Source: Mixophyes australis
Taxonomy: Eukaryota; Chordata; Amphibia; Anura; Limnodynastidae
Assembly: GCA_036250195.1 (NCBI GenBank)
Contig: JAVHZZ010000003.1
Span: 16,971,004 to 17,035,003, forward strand
Direction of reading: 5' to 3'
DNA length: 64,000 bases
Numbering within the stretch: the first letter of the stretch is position 1; every line of letters starts with the position of its first letter. Shown in pieces: positions 32,940-45,345 of the stretch. Below the pieces are notes generated by a model that saw only the letters and a list, made by a program, of their open reading frames with translations, was not told the DNA's origin and did not search any database. The translations under genes and the position numbers were made by a program.

Positions 32940-34205
32940 TTTCTCCATCCGCGCCGCGCGCTCTGCACTTGTCATTCTTCCGACATGGGACGGCACCAAT
33001 CACATGGTGTGCGTCCCATGTGACAGAAGAATTCTCAGTGATAGGCAGAATGTTTGGCCTATCACTGAGTGGGAGGGGGGGGCCGGAGTGAATCACACTT
33101 TTTCTGACTGACAGCTTATGCTATAAAATCATGTTTAACATCATCACAATATTTATATTTAATACATTTTATAATGGAACAATAAGAACACTATTAAATG
33201 AAAATAACACTCTCCCTCCTGATTTCTTATCTTTTGGAAGCAAAAGTCTATATCTATACCAGATAATGGTAAATCTTGTCTGATGTCTGACTCTTCTTGG
33301 AGAAATAACACATTTGCAACTGGTAATCTGAAATCAAAATCTAGCACAGTCCAATGCCTCCTAATATGTGCCACCAAAAGAAGAATACTGGAAAAACCTT
33401 GTTCTTTGATTGATAGTTCATTGAATATACAAGACTGAATTTCTTATTCAACTGTATAATGGTAGTTAGCTATGGTCGCCCATAGAACTTGTCCAATCCA
33501 TGGTGCAAGAACAAATAGCAGTATCAACTCTCATCAAACTAAAAATATTTCCATGGACATGAGGAAGCTCTAAACAGAGGAGCCTGACGAGTAGAAAACT
33601 CTACTCACCCGGGTACTAGTCAGAGTCCTGTGTCCAGGGCGACCTCCAGATTTTTCTGTTCTTGGCTCAGGTCAGCAGTCTCAGTGTTGACCTCCAATGT
33701 TGTCGAATCTAAATCAGATTGTTCACCTGTAAGTGTCAGTTTCCAGTTTATGAGCTCATCAGCTGGAGAGAAATAAATACACTGCATGTTTTGCTTGTAC
33801 AATTAGCTCTGCTTTATTAGTTACAAGTCCAAATCTATATAGCACAAAATCACGTACTACAGAAAACTACGCCCCAAAGGGTTCTAACCACTGATGCTTT
33901 CTTTAAACAGATCTTGCTACATTCTCTCATTTCCACACATGAATACTCCCCAGGGGGGAGTTCTTTTATCTCCTGTTCTGCCATATTCAAGGTCATGGGC
34001 ATAGTGCCAACAATGAATTACTCCTACAAACTAGCTGTATCTAATCTGTCTTTAAACTATAAGAGAACAAAATGGCTATAAGGCAAAAAAATTACGTCAG
34101 ATTAGCAAAATCACATTTTTCAACCAATGTGTACAGTTTTAAAACTGATGTCTATTTTGTTTCCCTCAATGTACTAAAAATATAGTTGCCCAAAGAACAA
34201 AAAAA
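32940..34205. other. No gene recognised
   Basis: The first 170 bp is GC-rich with a CCCATGTGACAGAAGAATTC block that is partly palindromic with TCTTCCGACATGGG upstream, as in a small MITE. The rest is unassigned. Confidence 0.35.
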
Positions 34206-34209
34206 AGAA

Positions 34210-34425
34210 AAATTAATCATTTGTGATTCCATTTATACAACTTTTAGTCCCAGTGTTTTTAAATGCTCAGTTTTAATTGCTAATTTACCAATGTAGGAGG
34301 CCTATGTATTATATTTATAGAGAAATTTAAAACATTTTTTTTTAATATACTATTATGTTTAGTTTTATGTATCCTGCCAGGGTTTCCTTTGATTTTTTAA
34401 GTTAAGGCCACACCTATTCAAAAAT
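34210..34425 (-). repeat. Single-arm copy of the foldback repeat family
   Basis: The reverse complement of 1965-2165, including the GGAATCACAAAT, ACTGGGACTAAAAG, AATACATAGGCCTC and TATCCTGCCAGGG-type blocks. It shows that the arm at 1968 is part of a dispersed repeat. Confidence 0.65.
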
Positions 34426-34904
34426 ATAGTGTTAACTATCATTTTTAGAATGACTAATTGACCCTATCAGTATTGTATTTTCCTGTATCATTTTTGCCAC
34501 TCTTTTCTTAAAAATCTAAATTATTCACTCTACAATTCCAGCAGATTAATAGTAATAGGCATATGAAACCTTCCTTACCAACTAGGTAACCTAAGCAAAA
34601 TCTTTCTAAGAACTGTTGATCAAAATGTATTTCCACACCAACTAACCTGTGGTTAAAACTGTAATACTAATTAAACCTATTTAAAAAACAAACAAATCAT
34701 TATCTAGACATAAATGGAACCCTTTTTTGCCTCTGATAAATGTCCCATATAATTAATCTGTATTAACTACAAAGGACCATTAGCAATTACTACTTGCTGA
34801 AGCCATGGTTTATTTGTCTTTTTTGCTGATGCAGGGTATGGCTACGTTCTAACTGAAGTGTATATTATACATAGAAGATGGATTTTTATAAAGACTCTGG
34901 ATTT

Positions 34905-35100
34905 AATTCACAGACATGCAAACATCTTTGGCTACAAACTATGTTTTTTCTGGTTGAGCAGTAATGCAAAACTTCACATTTTACTAGTTTATATTTTACT
35001 ATTACCTGAGCTTACCCTATTTGTATTGATATAAGCTGGATATGTATTTAACTCTTAAAACACTCTGTATTATATCATTATCAACTGAAAGCTATACATA
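34905..35100 (+). repeat. Dispersed diverged repeat R3, copy 3
   Basis: Best preserved relative of copy 1: CTTTGGCTACAAACTATG, GGTTGAGCAGTAATGCAAAA, TTTTACTATTACCTGAG and CTGGATATGTATTTAACT occur in the same order. Noncoding. Confidence 0.65.
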
Positions 35101-35404
35101 TTTATTTTGCTTTGTTATAGTGTCATTTTTATTAAATTGATATGATCCTATCATAATACATAATCGTTACTATATTGTATTTTATAATGACAATATATTT
35201 TTCCTTAATAAATAGGATACAAAACTAAGATTTCTAAGAATGAATAAAATACCCTTCATTCAGACACTCTTTATGTCGTAAGCTACTTTAAATATTAATT
35301 AGAATCTTATGTATTACTTGTAAAACCTAATCTATATGTAAAATCGAGATTTATTATTATTATTGCTTTGTTCTCTTGCTATGAGATATATTTGTATTTC
35401 CCTC

Positions 35405-35475
35405 TGTTTTTGTACTGCTGACTGTATGTCACTGCGGAATCTGTGGCACTATCTAAATAAATGATGACTATCTAT
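35405..35475 (+). repeat. Shared LINE/SINE 3' tail fragment
   Basis: CACTGCGGAATCTGTGGCAC, then TATCTAAATAAATGATGA, a truncated copy of the tail found at 13077 and 62347. Confidence 0.55.
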
Positions 35476-37660
35476 CCTAATAGAGAAATTAGCCATGGAT
35501 GATCAACTAATGACTGGTTTTCACTATGCCTGGGGACCTTACACATCCGGTCTCCCTGTTATAGTGGAAACTATCCCAGGCTGTTTAGGAGTCATCAAAG
35601 TTAATTAGGTATTTTTTTTACCTTTAAAGCACTAACCTATTAAATCAGAACTGGTGCGGAGAGGGGGACATTTTCATTTTTTTTCATCTTGAGCTAACAG
35701 TTGTCAGAATTTTTAAGGTTTCATAAAACCTTAGCAGAAAGCAAATATTATTGGAATAAATTCTAAGAAAAAACATTCAGTAATATATTACTAACAATGA
35801 ACTAAAACATGAGTCATCTTGGATGAGACAATTTTTACTAGAGACAATAAAAAAAAAATACTGTATACTACAGAAAATTTGCTAGTGATAATATAGCAGT
35901 CTCAAATCTTACAATGCCTGGTTGCTTATCAACATGACTAGCATGGCCGCAAGAGGAGACCTCAGTGACTTTGTTTACAACTTTGTTTACAGCTCTGAGG
36001 TGTTTGTCAAAACCATGGGAAAATTGTTGCCTTGTTTCTTTACAGGAAAAATTGGGGTATTACAAGGTGAACCTGTTGGAATAATTATACCTTTTCTCCA
36101 AATGTCCTGTGTTACAGGTGTTAGTCAGTGTCAATGGCAGGATCCCATCACTTGAATATTTCATTTACAAGTTAGGGTCCTATCATTGGCATGTTAAATA
36201 AACATATCTCTGTGGCTATGAGCAGTCACGTGAATTTGAAGTGCCGGAATTTACAGCACTCGGGGTGTAGCGTAAGGAGGTCCGCTATCGGACGGCTATG
36301 TAAAGTGTCATTTTTCTTGCAAGACATTATTTTATTTTCTTTGGCATTTTAACAATCGTTTTTTTGGAGGTTTCTCTGATGTCGGTATTACCGTCATCGG
36401 AGAGGGATACCCAACCCCTTCTCCAAGCATTTACATCTCACTTCTTTTGAAACCATATTATTGTTAAAGAATAATATCAATGTAGGCTTCTATAATGTGA
36501 GAATGAGCAGAATCAGTTTTATTAAGAGATCAGTAATAGACCTAGGAGAGAACAAACATAGATTCACCATGCAAATTACAGGACACTGGTGACAAGTAAT
36601 AAGAATCAATTCTGTTTGCTGTAATAATACTACTTGAATGTTTGTAGAAAAAAGCTAATAGTGCTGAGCAGAATCATTACTTAAAAGGTAATTATGATAA
36701 GTCCAATGTAACCTTAAATTAATTCATATCATCTTAAAATTAAACAATAGGACCAGAAAAATGTGTAGGAAGGGTCCTATAAAATGCTTGATGATAACAC
36801 ATCTTGCTGAAACAGGTTAACAAAACTTGTTTCTTAACTATGTGAACAATCATCAGTTTTCTACTTAAAAAGGATAAATCATAAAGAGAACTAAAAAATA
36901 CTCTTGCGCAGAATGGACAATATATAAATTTAAGTACAAAAGATAATATTATCAATATACTGAAAATAGTTAATAATAGTAAATAATAATAATAATATTA
37001 ATAATAATAATAATAATAAAATAGTAAACAAATAATATTTTCCAAACAGAAAAAAGGCTGCTGTAGAAATAAGAGATCACCGATCTATCCCTTTCACCGA
37101 AAATCACTATATAACATAGAACAGCGTTCTAAATTCCATTCATAAAAATCAAAACAAAGAGGGCAAAAATAAGTTAATAATTTCTAATTCAATTATTTTC
37201 AATAGACCATAAAGTATAAAACACATTAAAATATAAAAAATATATAAATATATACGAACAGTTATAGCACTAATACATCACATGTTAAGCATTTAATCAT
37301 AATTACTGATTTGTTTAGAAAATCAAAGGTTACCAGGAGCGTCCTCCTGTACCCAAATTAGATTAAACTCCCAAGCAAGACTATTAATTAGATCAATTTC
37401 AAATTTCTCAGTATAAAATAATTTGAAATTCAGCAGCAGAATCTCAGTCCCATAACAGCTGCAGCTCTTTATAATCCCTTTTCACCATAACATTAGCTCA
37501 TCAATAGCTCAGCACAATCTTTTATGTTGCAACATACATTTTAGAACAGACATCGTATAGCGAGGAGGATAGCTGAGGTGCTCTGCTCAGAAAATAGCAT
37601 TCAGAGTGAACCAGGGGTATAGGAAAGCAAAAGTACTAAACAGTATATACAGACTGAGTT
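35476..37660. other. Unassigned; one strong small hairpin and AAT microsatellite
   Basis: TTCTCTGATGTCGG/CCGTCATCGGAGAG forms a 14-position hairpin with one mismatch at 36372-36404. An (AAT)n tract lies at about 36980-37020. No conserved coding frame; the frame at 35922-36155 matches nothing I recognise. Confidence 0.45.
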
Positions 37661-37664
37661 AGTT

Positions 37665-38457
37665 TATCATTATTACTATTATTATTATTATTATTATTAT
37701 TATTTGTTTATTTATAAGGCACCACAGATTCCGTAGCGCCGGATACAGAAGCAAGTAACAAATATATGAGGTAATACATGTCAGTAGCACAGATGAGTGT
37801 GAGTAATACTATGGGGACTCACACAAAATGCAGCAAAAGACATGACAGGACGTACGAGGGGCAGGAGACAGATGTGGGACAATAGGTACGGTGGACCCTG
37901 CCTGCGAGGGCTTACGTTCTAAAGGGAGGAATGGTGAGAGACAGTAGGACCAACTGGGAGAAAAAATTTATATGGTAGGCGAGGAAGAGAAGGTGATGGA
38001 TAGAATGGTTAGGAGGTGCTAGGATACGTGAGCTTGAATAGGTGAGTTCTGAGTGAGCGTTTGATGGACTGAAGGTTGGGGGAGAGTCGAGTCAGACTGG
38101 GTAGGGAGCTCCAAAGATTAGGGGCAGCACGGCAGAAGTCTTGGAGGCGAGCATGGAAGGAGGTAATGAGATGTAAATTGAGGCGGAGGTCAGAGGCAGA
38201 GCGGAGTGGCCGGGTAGGTATGTACCTCGAGACATGCTCAGAAATGTAAGGGGGAGAAGTGTTGGTAAGGGCTTTGTAAGTAAAGGTAAGGAGCTTGAAC
38301 TGAATTCTGAAAAGGATAAGAAGCCAATGAGGGAATTACACAGAGGAGAAGCGGAAGAGATGTGGTGGGAGAGGAAGATGAGCTTAGCCGCAGCATTCTG
38401 TATGGATTGAAGGTCAGAAGTGTGAGAGCGAGGAAGACCAGTCCTGGATAGATATCA
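37665..38457 (-). mobile_element. 5'-truncated L2-like LINE 3' end
   Basis: Minus strand. A (TTA)n tail at 37672-37702 adjoins a GATTCCGTAGCGCC tail motif, and the body runs up to an abrupt 5' truncation at about 38457. Translated pieces match the last part of L2-like pol, e.g. ALTLLTFNPYRMLRLSSSSS and a WSSLP-like terminal motif near 38110. Nonfunctional. The truncated form is typical of target-primed LINE insertion. Confidence 0.7.
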
Positions 38458-38589
38458 TTCTGAACTAAGTAGTATATTTGTATTTCTTGGAGAAAATCAG
38501 TGCTTATGCTATCAGACAATTAGCAAGGGAATCCAAAAAACAAACAGTTTTATTTCTTTTAAATTTGAAATGTTTCTAGTGAAAGTAAT

Positions 38590-39260
38590 CTTATGAGGGT
38601 CGGTGACAATTGAAATAATTTTGAAAAAACCTTTGTGTTTGCGTATGAGGTTCAGCAGCAGTTGCACACCCCAAAAAAAGGCTAAATAAATATTATATTC
38701 TAACCTTTTCAATAAATTTTTAATACTTGTCAAAATTAGAAGGCCCATTCGTTGACATTCATTTTAAGAAAAAGTGTGTTTGCGAGTGAGATTCATCAGA
38801 AGCTGCATACCCCAGAAAAATGCTACTCATTATTATATTCTAATCTTTTTTTATTTTTCAATACATCATTGATTAAATAGTTCACATGTGATGTTCATTT
38901 TGAAAGAGTCATTCAGTAAAATCTATATTTAAAAAAGATTGTTTGTGAGGGTCAGCATACAGCTGCACACCCCATATGCTATATATTCTAATCTTTCTAT
39001 TTTTCAATACATGTCAATTTTGGAAAGTTCATTTAGTGACATCTATATTAAAAAATGGGTGGTTGCATGTGATGGTCAGCAGCATCTCCGCATCCCAAAA
39101 AACGCTATATATTCTAATTTTTTCTCTTCTTCAAACTTGACATTTTGGAAGAGTCATTCAGTGACATTCATATTAAAAAAGTGTGTTTACACTCCCAAAA
39201 AACTGTATATATTCTAATCTTTTCTATTTTTTTAAACCTCAATACTTTTCAATACATAAA
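38590..39260. repeat. Five degenerate tandem repeats, unit ~100-160 bp
   Basis: Each unit contains a GTTTGCG..GAGGTTCAGCAGCAG..CACACCCCAAAAA-type block, then TATATTCTAATCTTTT and a CATTCAGTGACATTCATATT block. The blocks recur near 38656, 38806, 38965, 39090 and 39190. It probably forms the 5' noncoding region of the hAT-like element that follows. Confidence 0.75.
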
Positions 39261-39599
39261 GCTGTTTGTTAGAAGTATATTGTTGAGCAGTGTATTAAGA
39301 ATTGTAAGATAACATTCTTTCCTTTCCCTGTCTCATTGGGTGTGATGTGCTGCCATCACTGGTGTGATGGCAGTCATATACAAGTAGCTCCAATCTGTTA
39401 ATGTAGCATTGCTCTGCTTGGCAACCATGGATCACTGCACAGAGTAGGAGGAGCCCAGTACCAGTACTGGCAGTAGTATTACTGTTGCAACTTCTACTAG
39501 TAAAAAGACAATCCGGTAAGAAAGTTGATGAAAGCATCCTGAAAATCCAAACACTATTTGTCAAATTCAATCTGAAAGAAAACAACTGTTCTTGATGTA

Positions 39600-40990
39600 A
39601 GGAGTAGGATTAATAGGGAATTTTCTGATGACTGTGGTGATTTGTCCAAAAAAGGAAAATAGCTAACATTCCATACACCACCCACAGTGGCAAGACAAGG
39701 CGCAGGCTCTGTCCACTTTCTGCTAGTAGGCTTCCTGCTACTGCTGGTACTGGTATACGTACTGAAATGGCCATTCTAAAATAGATTGCCCAATGCGGTC
39801 ATGCACCTTCCTCAAATTCCCTGGCACCACCTTGTTGCTCAGAGTGTACGTCTGTTACTGACACCTCTGAAATAGCCAAATCAGTGCCTGAAGCTAACAC
39901 TTAGGTTGAAGAACAACTTGGGCACTCACAGAATCCTGAGGAGAGTCTAAGGAGGGTATCCATGAGTGCTATATGTGAATCTGAGGTTTCATATTCAGAC
40001 ACTGTAATAATAGAGCAGGCTCCTTCGAAAAGTTCTCAGCCATTTTGAAATGTGAGGTAGTAATAGTATTAGTGTTGATGATGATTTACCCATAGAAATT
40101 GAGGAGGCTACTATGGAAGTTGCAAATGTACAAGAGGATAAGGGGGATAATTTTGGATCTGAAAATGAATGTATTGTACATGGATGAGATAATGAGGAGG
40201 AGGATGATTGTGTTGAAGTAAGGCAGCCACAAGTGTTGCCGCCAGCAGATGCCCATGATAAGTGTATAATCATGCCAAGGCAAGAGACAAGAAAGAGGAC
40301 TTTTTTTGTTTGGAAATATTTTATTTAAACCCAGACAACATTTGTTAAGACCTCTGGAGCCTTTGTAATTTCAAAATAAGTAGAGGTAGGAACATTGATC
40401 ATGTAAGCACCTCCACCATCATATGTCATTAGCAGCAAGTTCATTCAAGTCATGTTTCCAAAAGTGGCAAATTGTATATAGTAGCAAGCAGCCCAGCATC
40501 AGCTAGAAACTGAATGGATAGAGAGTTGCAATCCTAACTGGCTTCAAAACCTTCATCATCAATCTCCTCATTAGTATGTAGTCCTGCATCTAATTTTTAA
40601 ATTCCAAATGACTCCCCTAATGCAATCAATGAATCTGAAGAAACATCCTTGCACACTACAACAGCTGCAGCTGGGTCTGATCCATCGACACAGAAGGGAA
40701 GCAAGACTACTAACCATAATTTTGCACAATTGTCTATTAAGCAAGCATTTGCAAGATTAAACTGCTATCTATTCTGTCCTGTTCATTGACCAAAAATCGA
40801 AATGTTCTCTTTTGAAGGGGCCCAAACAAGTTAAGAACTTAAGCCACAAAAATGGCAACTTCTGATGCTGAAGTGCTTGGTTTGGTAAACCGTGTGCATG
40901 TCCTTTTTAACCTTTGGGTGGGTAAGTGGACCCAAGGACAATTCCATCTTGCACTATTTTACATTTTGGCCTTTGGCTATCAGCTTGTGT
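39600..40990 (+). pseudogene. hAT transposase amino-terminal relic with BED finger
   Basis: Plus-strand pieces in changing frames. First come an acidic segment and PPADAHDKCIIMPRQETRKR at about 40223-40300. Then comes a BED-type zinc finger remnant (CNFKISRGRNIDHVSTSTII, followed by H-x4-H) at about 40365-40450. A QLSIKQAFARLNCY segment follows at about 40729-40770, resembling the helper region after the finger in hAT transposases. The catalytic RNase H-like core is not found. Stops and frame changes show it is dead. The region sits between tandem repeats and a hAT-like end at 43890-44025. Confidence 0.55.
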
Positions 40991-41990
40991 AACAGTTGAC
41001 AGTTCAGTTATAAACAGAATTATTAGGTCGCCAATTCACATGGTGAACAATATGAGTAGATAGACAATTCAAATGTCAATAGTATTATTAAAGGGTTAGG
41101 GATAGGGTTAGGCATATGGTTAAGGACAGGGATAAAGAAGGGTCTAGGTGCAGAGTTAGGGATATGGGATAGTGACAGGTCTAAGGACAGGGTTAGGGAC
41201 AGGGATAGAGACAAGGGTAGGGACAGGGTTAGGGACAGTGACAGGTCAAGAGATAGGGACAGGGATAGAGTAAGGCATAATACTGTCTACATTTGAATAG
41301 TTTTCCTAATAATACTGTTGATGTCATAATATTGTCGACTTTTTAACCATGTCTATTTTGCTGCCCTAGAATCATATTATGTTAAACCTGTAACTGTCGA
41401 ACACATATATGTATCACACCTGGGTGTTGTCACATTATCTGTTAAATAATGTCTACTGATGCTGATGCTGTCTTTCTAATGAGCTCTGATACTGCCACTG
41501 TTTTCCCCTCTGCAATTTATTGCTGCTGACCCTCTCCAATGTATTTTCTGCAGTGCTGATCCTCTCCAAAGTATTTGCTACTGACCCTCTCTAATGCATT
41601 TGCTGCTGACCCTCTCCAATGTGTCACACATGTTTCCTAATGGATACCTACTTGGTGTGTCTTCTATATTCAAAGGAAAATGTAATTGATGTATACATCT
41701 TCAATGAGGATAATGATGAGGGTAATGATTAGTTACCATTGAGGAAGATGACCACTGTTGATCAAATGCCCATGATGCATTTGTTAACAGCCCTATTTAA
41801 TCTCCAGTTAAACAACCAACAACCAAAATGTTGGCTTTTGTGGGGCCCAAACAAGTAAGCACTTAAGCCACAAAAGTGGCTGTGCCAGTTGCTAGAGTGC
41901 TTGGTTTGTTAACCTATGTGCATGTCCTTTTCAACATATGGATGGGCGGGTGGCCCCACAGACAATGCCATCTTGTATGATTTTGGTTCC
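40790..41990 (+). repeat. Internal duplication within the hAT-like region
   Basis: The segment at about 40790-40960 (GGGGCCCAAACAAGT, CTTAAGCCACAAAA, GTGCTTGGTTTG, GTGCATGTCCTTTT, CCATCTTGCA) recurs diverged at about 41823-41980 in the same orientation. Confidence 0.75.
41085..41280 (+). repeat. Telomere-like GGGTTAGGGACA minisatellite
   Basis: Degenerate tandem units built on AGGGTTAGGGACAGGGATAG, with at least five TTAGGG hexamers and many AGGGACAGGG units. It is only about 195 bp and imperfect, so it is an interstitial satellite-like tract rather than a telomere. Confidence 0.8.
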
Positions 41991-42514
41991 TCCACTTTTC
42001 CCCAAGAATCTTCTGAAGTCTTCGTTGTACTACATTTTTGAACCAAAATTCAGTTTTTTGGTGGCTTTTTGTAACTGATTGCAATGCCTAACAGTTTCCA
42101 GTATGTCACTTGTGCTGCCAACTGTCAACTGACTGCTGGTTGAGTGACCAATAAGCCAAATTCTTTTTCTTTATGTCTCATAATGTGGAATTTCAAATTC
42201 AATTGCATTGTCTTGTCAAGACAGATGTTTATATACTATCCATATTGATATACATGACATATTTTATACATAACATATTTAAATGCTTGCTAATATATAC
42301 GAGTGACGAGTCCCCTTGTTTGATTCGCAAGGGCAACATTATGGCCCATACTAATTTCTATTCAGTCAGATCTACCTTACTCATACCATAAAAAGCACCT
42401 ATAGTAAAACAAGGTGTTTTAAAGCTCTACTCTCAGCTCTTGATGTATACTCTTCCCCACGATAAGTGCATAGTAAATAAACAGATGAAGCTGTAGGTCA
42501 CCTTTGTCTATTTA

Positions 42515-42935
42515 GTTTTATCAATGTCTAATGTATTAATTGTACCACTGTCCATCCAATGAACTCTGCCTGTTTCTGTAGCATAAGTGTCTATGATAGA
42601 TGCTCTGTTACATTCCAAATTTATTGTATACTTAGTTTTTGAAGTTTTTTATCATGGGTGCTTTCCAATTTCATCGATCATCATCTAAATTTATTTATAT
42701 ACCGCCATCAAAATAATGGTACACATTACATTACAATTGGGTATCTATCTACTTCTCTGAAAATGAATAGTGTGCATAGTCTTTTAATTTTTAATTATGA
42801 ATGCAGTTCAAATTCATCTATTTAGTATTATCAATGTCTAAGTGTATTAATTCTACCACTGTCCATCCAGTGAACGCTGCCTGTTTCTGTAGCTTAAGTG
42901 TCTTTCATGGATGCTCTGTTACATTCTTTCTTGAT
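42515..42935 (+). repeat. Direct repeat pair, ~120 bp, 300 bp apart
   Basis: A block at about 42515-42635 (TATTTAGT, ATCAATGTCTAA, ACCACTGTCCATCCA, GCCTGTTTCTGTAGC, GATGCTCTGTTACATTC) recurs at about 42815-42935. It lies in the hAT-like region. No coding meaning found. Confidence 0.75.
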
Positions 42936-42939
42936 TATG

Positions 42940-43885
42940 AAGTAGATAAGAGAGTAGAGAGGTATCATAAAAAGTAATCCCCTTGTTCTTTCTTGGGTCC
43001 TCTGTGAAGCAATTGTACAAATGTGAAAATGCAGTGTTTCATCTATCATTAATAATTTGAAATATGCTTCCAGAGATTCAGTCTTTAAAAGTGTAGTGAG
43101 TTGATCCCATCTTTGAGTGACTTCTAAAACATTACTCTCTCTGATTATAAGTTCATCTACATCACACTCCTTTACAATTTTGAAGCATTTTATCTTAGAC
43201 TCCAATTGCCGTCTGCAGTCCCAGATATTCAGCTTCTACAGATCAGGTTTTGCAGACCTTGCTTGGTCTATGACGTGGTCAGTGAAGAATACATCCTGTG
43301 AAAATTTAAGCTCTCATTCCAAAAGCCACCTTGTAATTCGATGAATGTAGATTCTTCACTATGGAAGTAATATACTTCACATTACTTTGAAAGAGCAAAG
43401 CTGTTTTTTGGAGCCATGAATTGCTATGACAGAGTTATATTTTTTTGGCCACCATATTTTTTTTCTTTGCATATAAAACATAATTTTAGCTGCATCAAAG
43501 AGTAAGTGCTCAATGCCAAAGAGTGACAGTTGAAAAGTCTGCGAGGTTTAATGAAATAAATGTTTTGCCTGGTTGATTTCTAAAAGGCATAATGCATGTT
43601 CCTTCTTTCCTGAATCATGGCTGTCAGATCATCTATTATGTCCCTAGTCTAGGGAGTGTATATTTTATTAAGCTGCCATATATTTGTGCCACTGCTCTGT
43701 CACTAATTTTTACCAACCTGCTCAGAGCAAAATTTGGTCAAAATTTTAAAATCTGTGAAAATTTGGACAATTGTGAAGGGATGATTAAAAAATGGACAGG
43801 AAACAGCTAGAAATTAAAGGTAGTGCTAAAATAGAGATATTGGAGCAAAAACAGCTCTAAATTACATTATGTTACCTATTTTTCA
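42940..43885. other. Unassigned interior of hAT-like region
   Basis: An open minus-strand frame at 42894-43205 contains ESLEAYFKLLMIDETLHFHI but I cannot place it in a family. No other structure seen. Confidence 0.35.
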
Positions 43886-43889
43886 CAAT

Positions 43890-44030
43890 TTTTAATTAAA
43901 TCAAGATCCAAAACCAAAAACAAAAACAAAACCTTTCGCAATTTTTTGGCAAAACTGGTAGGAAAGCCGAAACACGAACGCGGTTTACAACCGACGCTGG
44001 TTCCAAAACCAAAACATGAGGGTCAGTACA
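43890..44030 (-). repeat. hAT-like terminal region
   Basis: Contains CCAAAACCAAAAACAAAAAC, a GCAATTTTTTGGCAAAACTG block, CGAAACACGAACGCGGTTTA and the end-like GGTTCCAAAACCAAAACATG followed by AGGGTCAGTACAAAT. I recognise this order as the terminal region of an anuran hAT family, but the matching left end was not located. Confidence 0.5.
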
Positions 44031-44547
44031 AATCTATCAAATATGCCTTTAGGACTTAGCGAGGGATAATGTACCAGTCTTTAACTTTTAAATTTACAGT
44101 TAAAGTTTTAATATCATATGTTACTTTGCAAGTACACTACAAGCAATAGCAGAAAAAATCCCAGTATGGATTTATACTGGTGTAAAGAGAATTAATATAC
44201 AACATAAGAACCAAAGAGCTGTTGCAATTTAAATAGTAAGAAGTAAAGGCAGGTATTGAGCTACATCCTGTAAATGGTAATCGCTATATTTGAACAATGT
44301 AAAACAACAAAAACTCTTGTAAGGTGATAAAAGGAAGTTTAAACACAAATTAATAATAAGGTTAGTCGCAAACCTATCTTAGGGGTGCCACTGCTTAAAA
44401 AGATAAAGAATATAGTGCAAAAAAATAGAAAGGTGCGCCAACAGAAAACTAACAAAACATATTGACAACAGATATGGTGGAAAACATATATAAATCCTGT
44501 CAAAGTCGAATAATTGGATGAAAGTATATTGCTTAATATTGTTTCAC

Positions 44548-44593
44548 CGTGCGATTGCAGTCAGTACACCACATGTCATGATGCAATCGCACG
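44548..44593. repeat. Perfect 12-bp inverted repeat
   Basis: CGTGCGATTGCA at 44548-44559 and TGCAATCGCACG at 44582-44593 with a 22-nt loop. It may lie in the U3 region of the LTR-like segment that follows. Confidence 0.8.
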
Positions 44594-44839
44594 ATAAATA
44601 GCGCACGCATACACTCGCACTTACACATTCGGTTATATATAGTTCATATTTATTAAGGTTCAAATCCACATTCATTTATTAGTAAAATGTAGTAGATTGT
44701 TTATTTATGCATATATAATACTGTAGTAAAGGTATTTATGGTTCAGGTGTATTAAAAGGTAAAGATTTTGGTCTCATTTTAAAGCTTAATTCGCCAGCAT
44801 TAACCTGGTGTGGACGGAATAGCCATTGCATCTAGCGAT

Positions 44840-45345
44840 CGCAAGATACAAGCAATATGAGATTAATGCTCAAAAATACTTTTGAGTGGGTCAGTTTGAA
44901 GTGGTCATTCAGAGTCAAATCATGGGAACAATAGGGTGGGGGAAGTTTTCTCTCACCCTTTGTAAGGATGAAATGAACTGACTTATAACTTGCAAGGAAC
45001 TGGAATATCATTAACCCTGGACCAATGAAGACCTCACTAAGTGTTATCTGTACAAGTATATACAAGCATGCTGACTTTTGCTCTATCTCTTTTGATCCTG
45101 GAGAGAGCATGGGTGCATTCATTGAACCTGGGTGAACCCTATAAGGAAGATGTAATGTATTTTGGTTTTTATACTTTCCTGCTTTAATGTAACATCTTTA
45201 TTATGTATCATGTATCGGCTATATTGTACTGTATTTTACTTGTTTAATAAATTGCTTGTGCATTGGAATACATAAATCGCTTAGACAATGCTTATTGGAA
45301 AACGATAAAATAACTTTAATAATTTGGGGGTTCGAAGTTGGTGGT
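44840..45345 (+). repeat. Possible endogenous retrovirus LTR end and primer site
   Basis: The segment has a polyadenylation signal (AATAAA near 45246) and is followed at 45325 by TTTGGGGGTTCG. That resembles the proline-tRNA primer site used by gamma-like retroviruses, preceded in those viruses by the LTR end. Only the first part of the tRNA match is preserved and no second LTR was found. Called only as a candidate relic. Confidence 0.3.

Noticed and set aside
41085..41280. True telomere or chromosome end
   Set aside because: Short, degenerate and interstitial, with non-telomeric units dominating.
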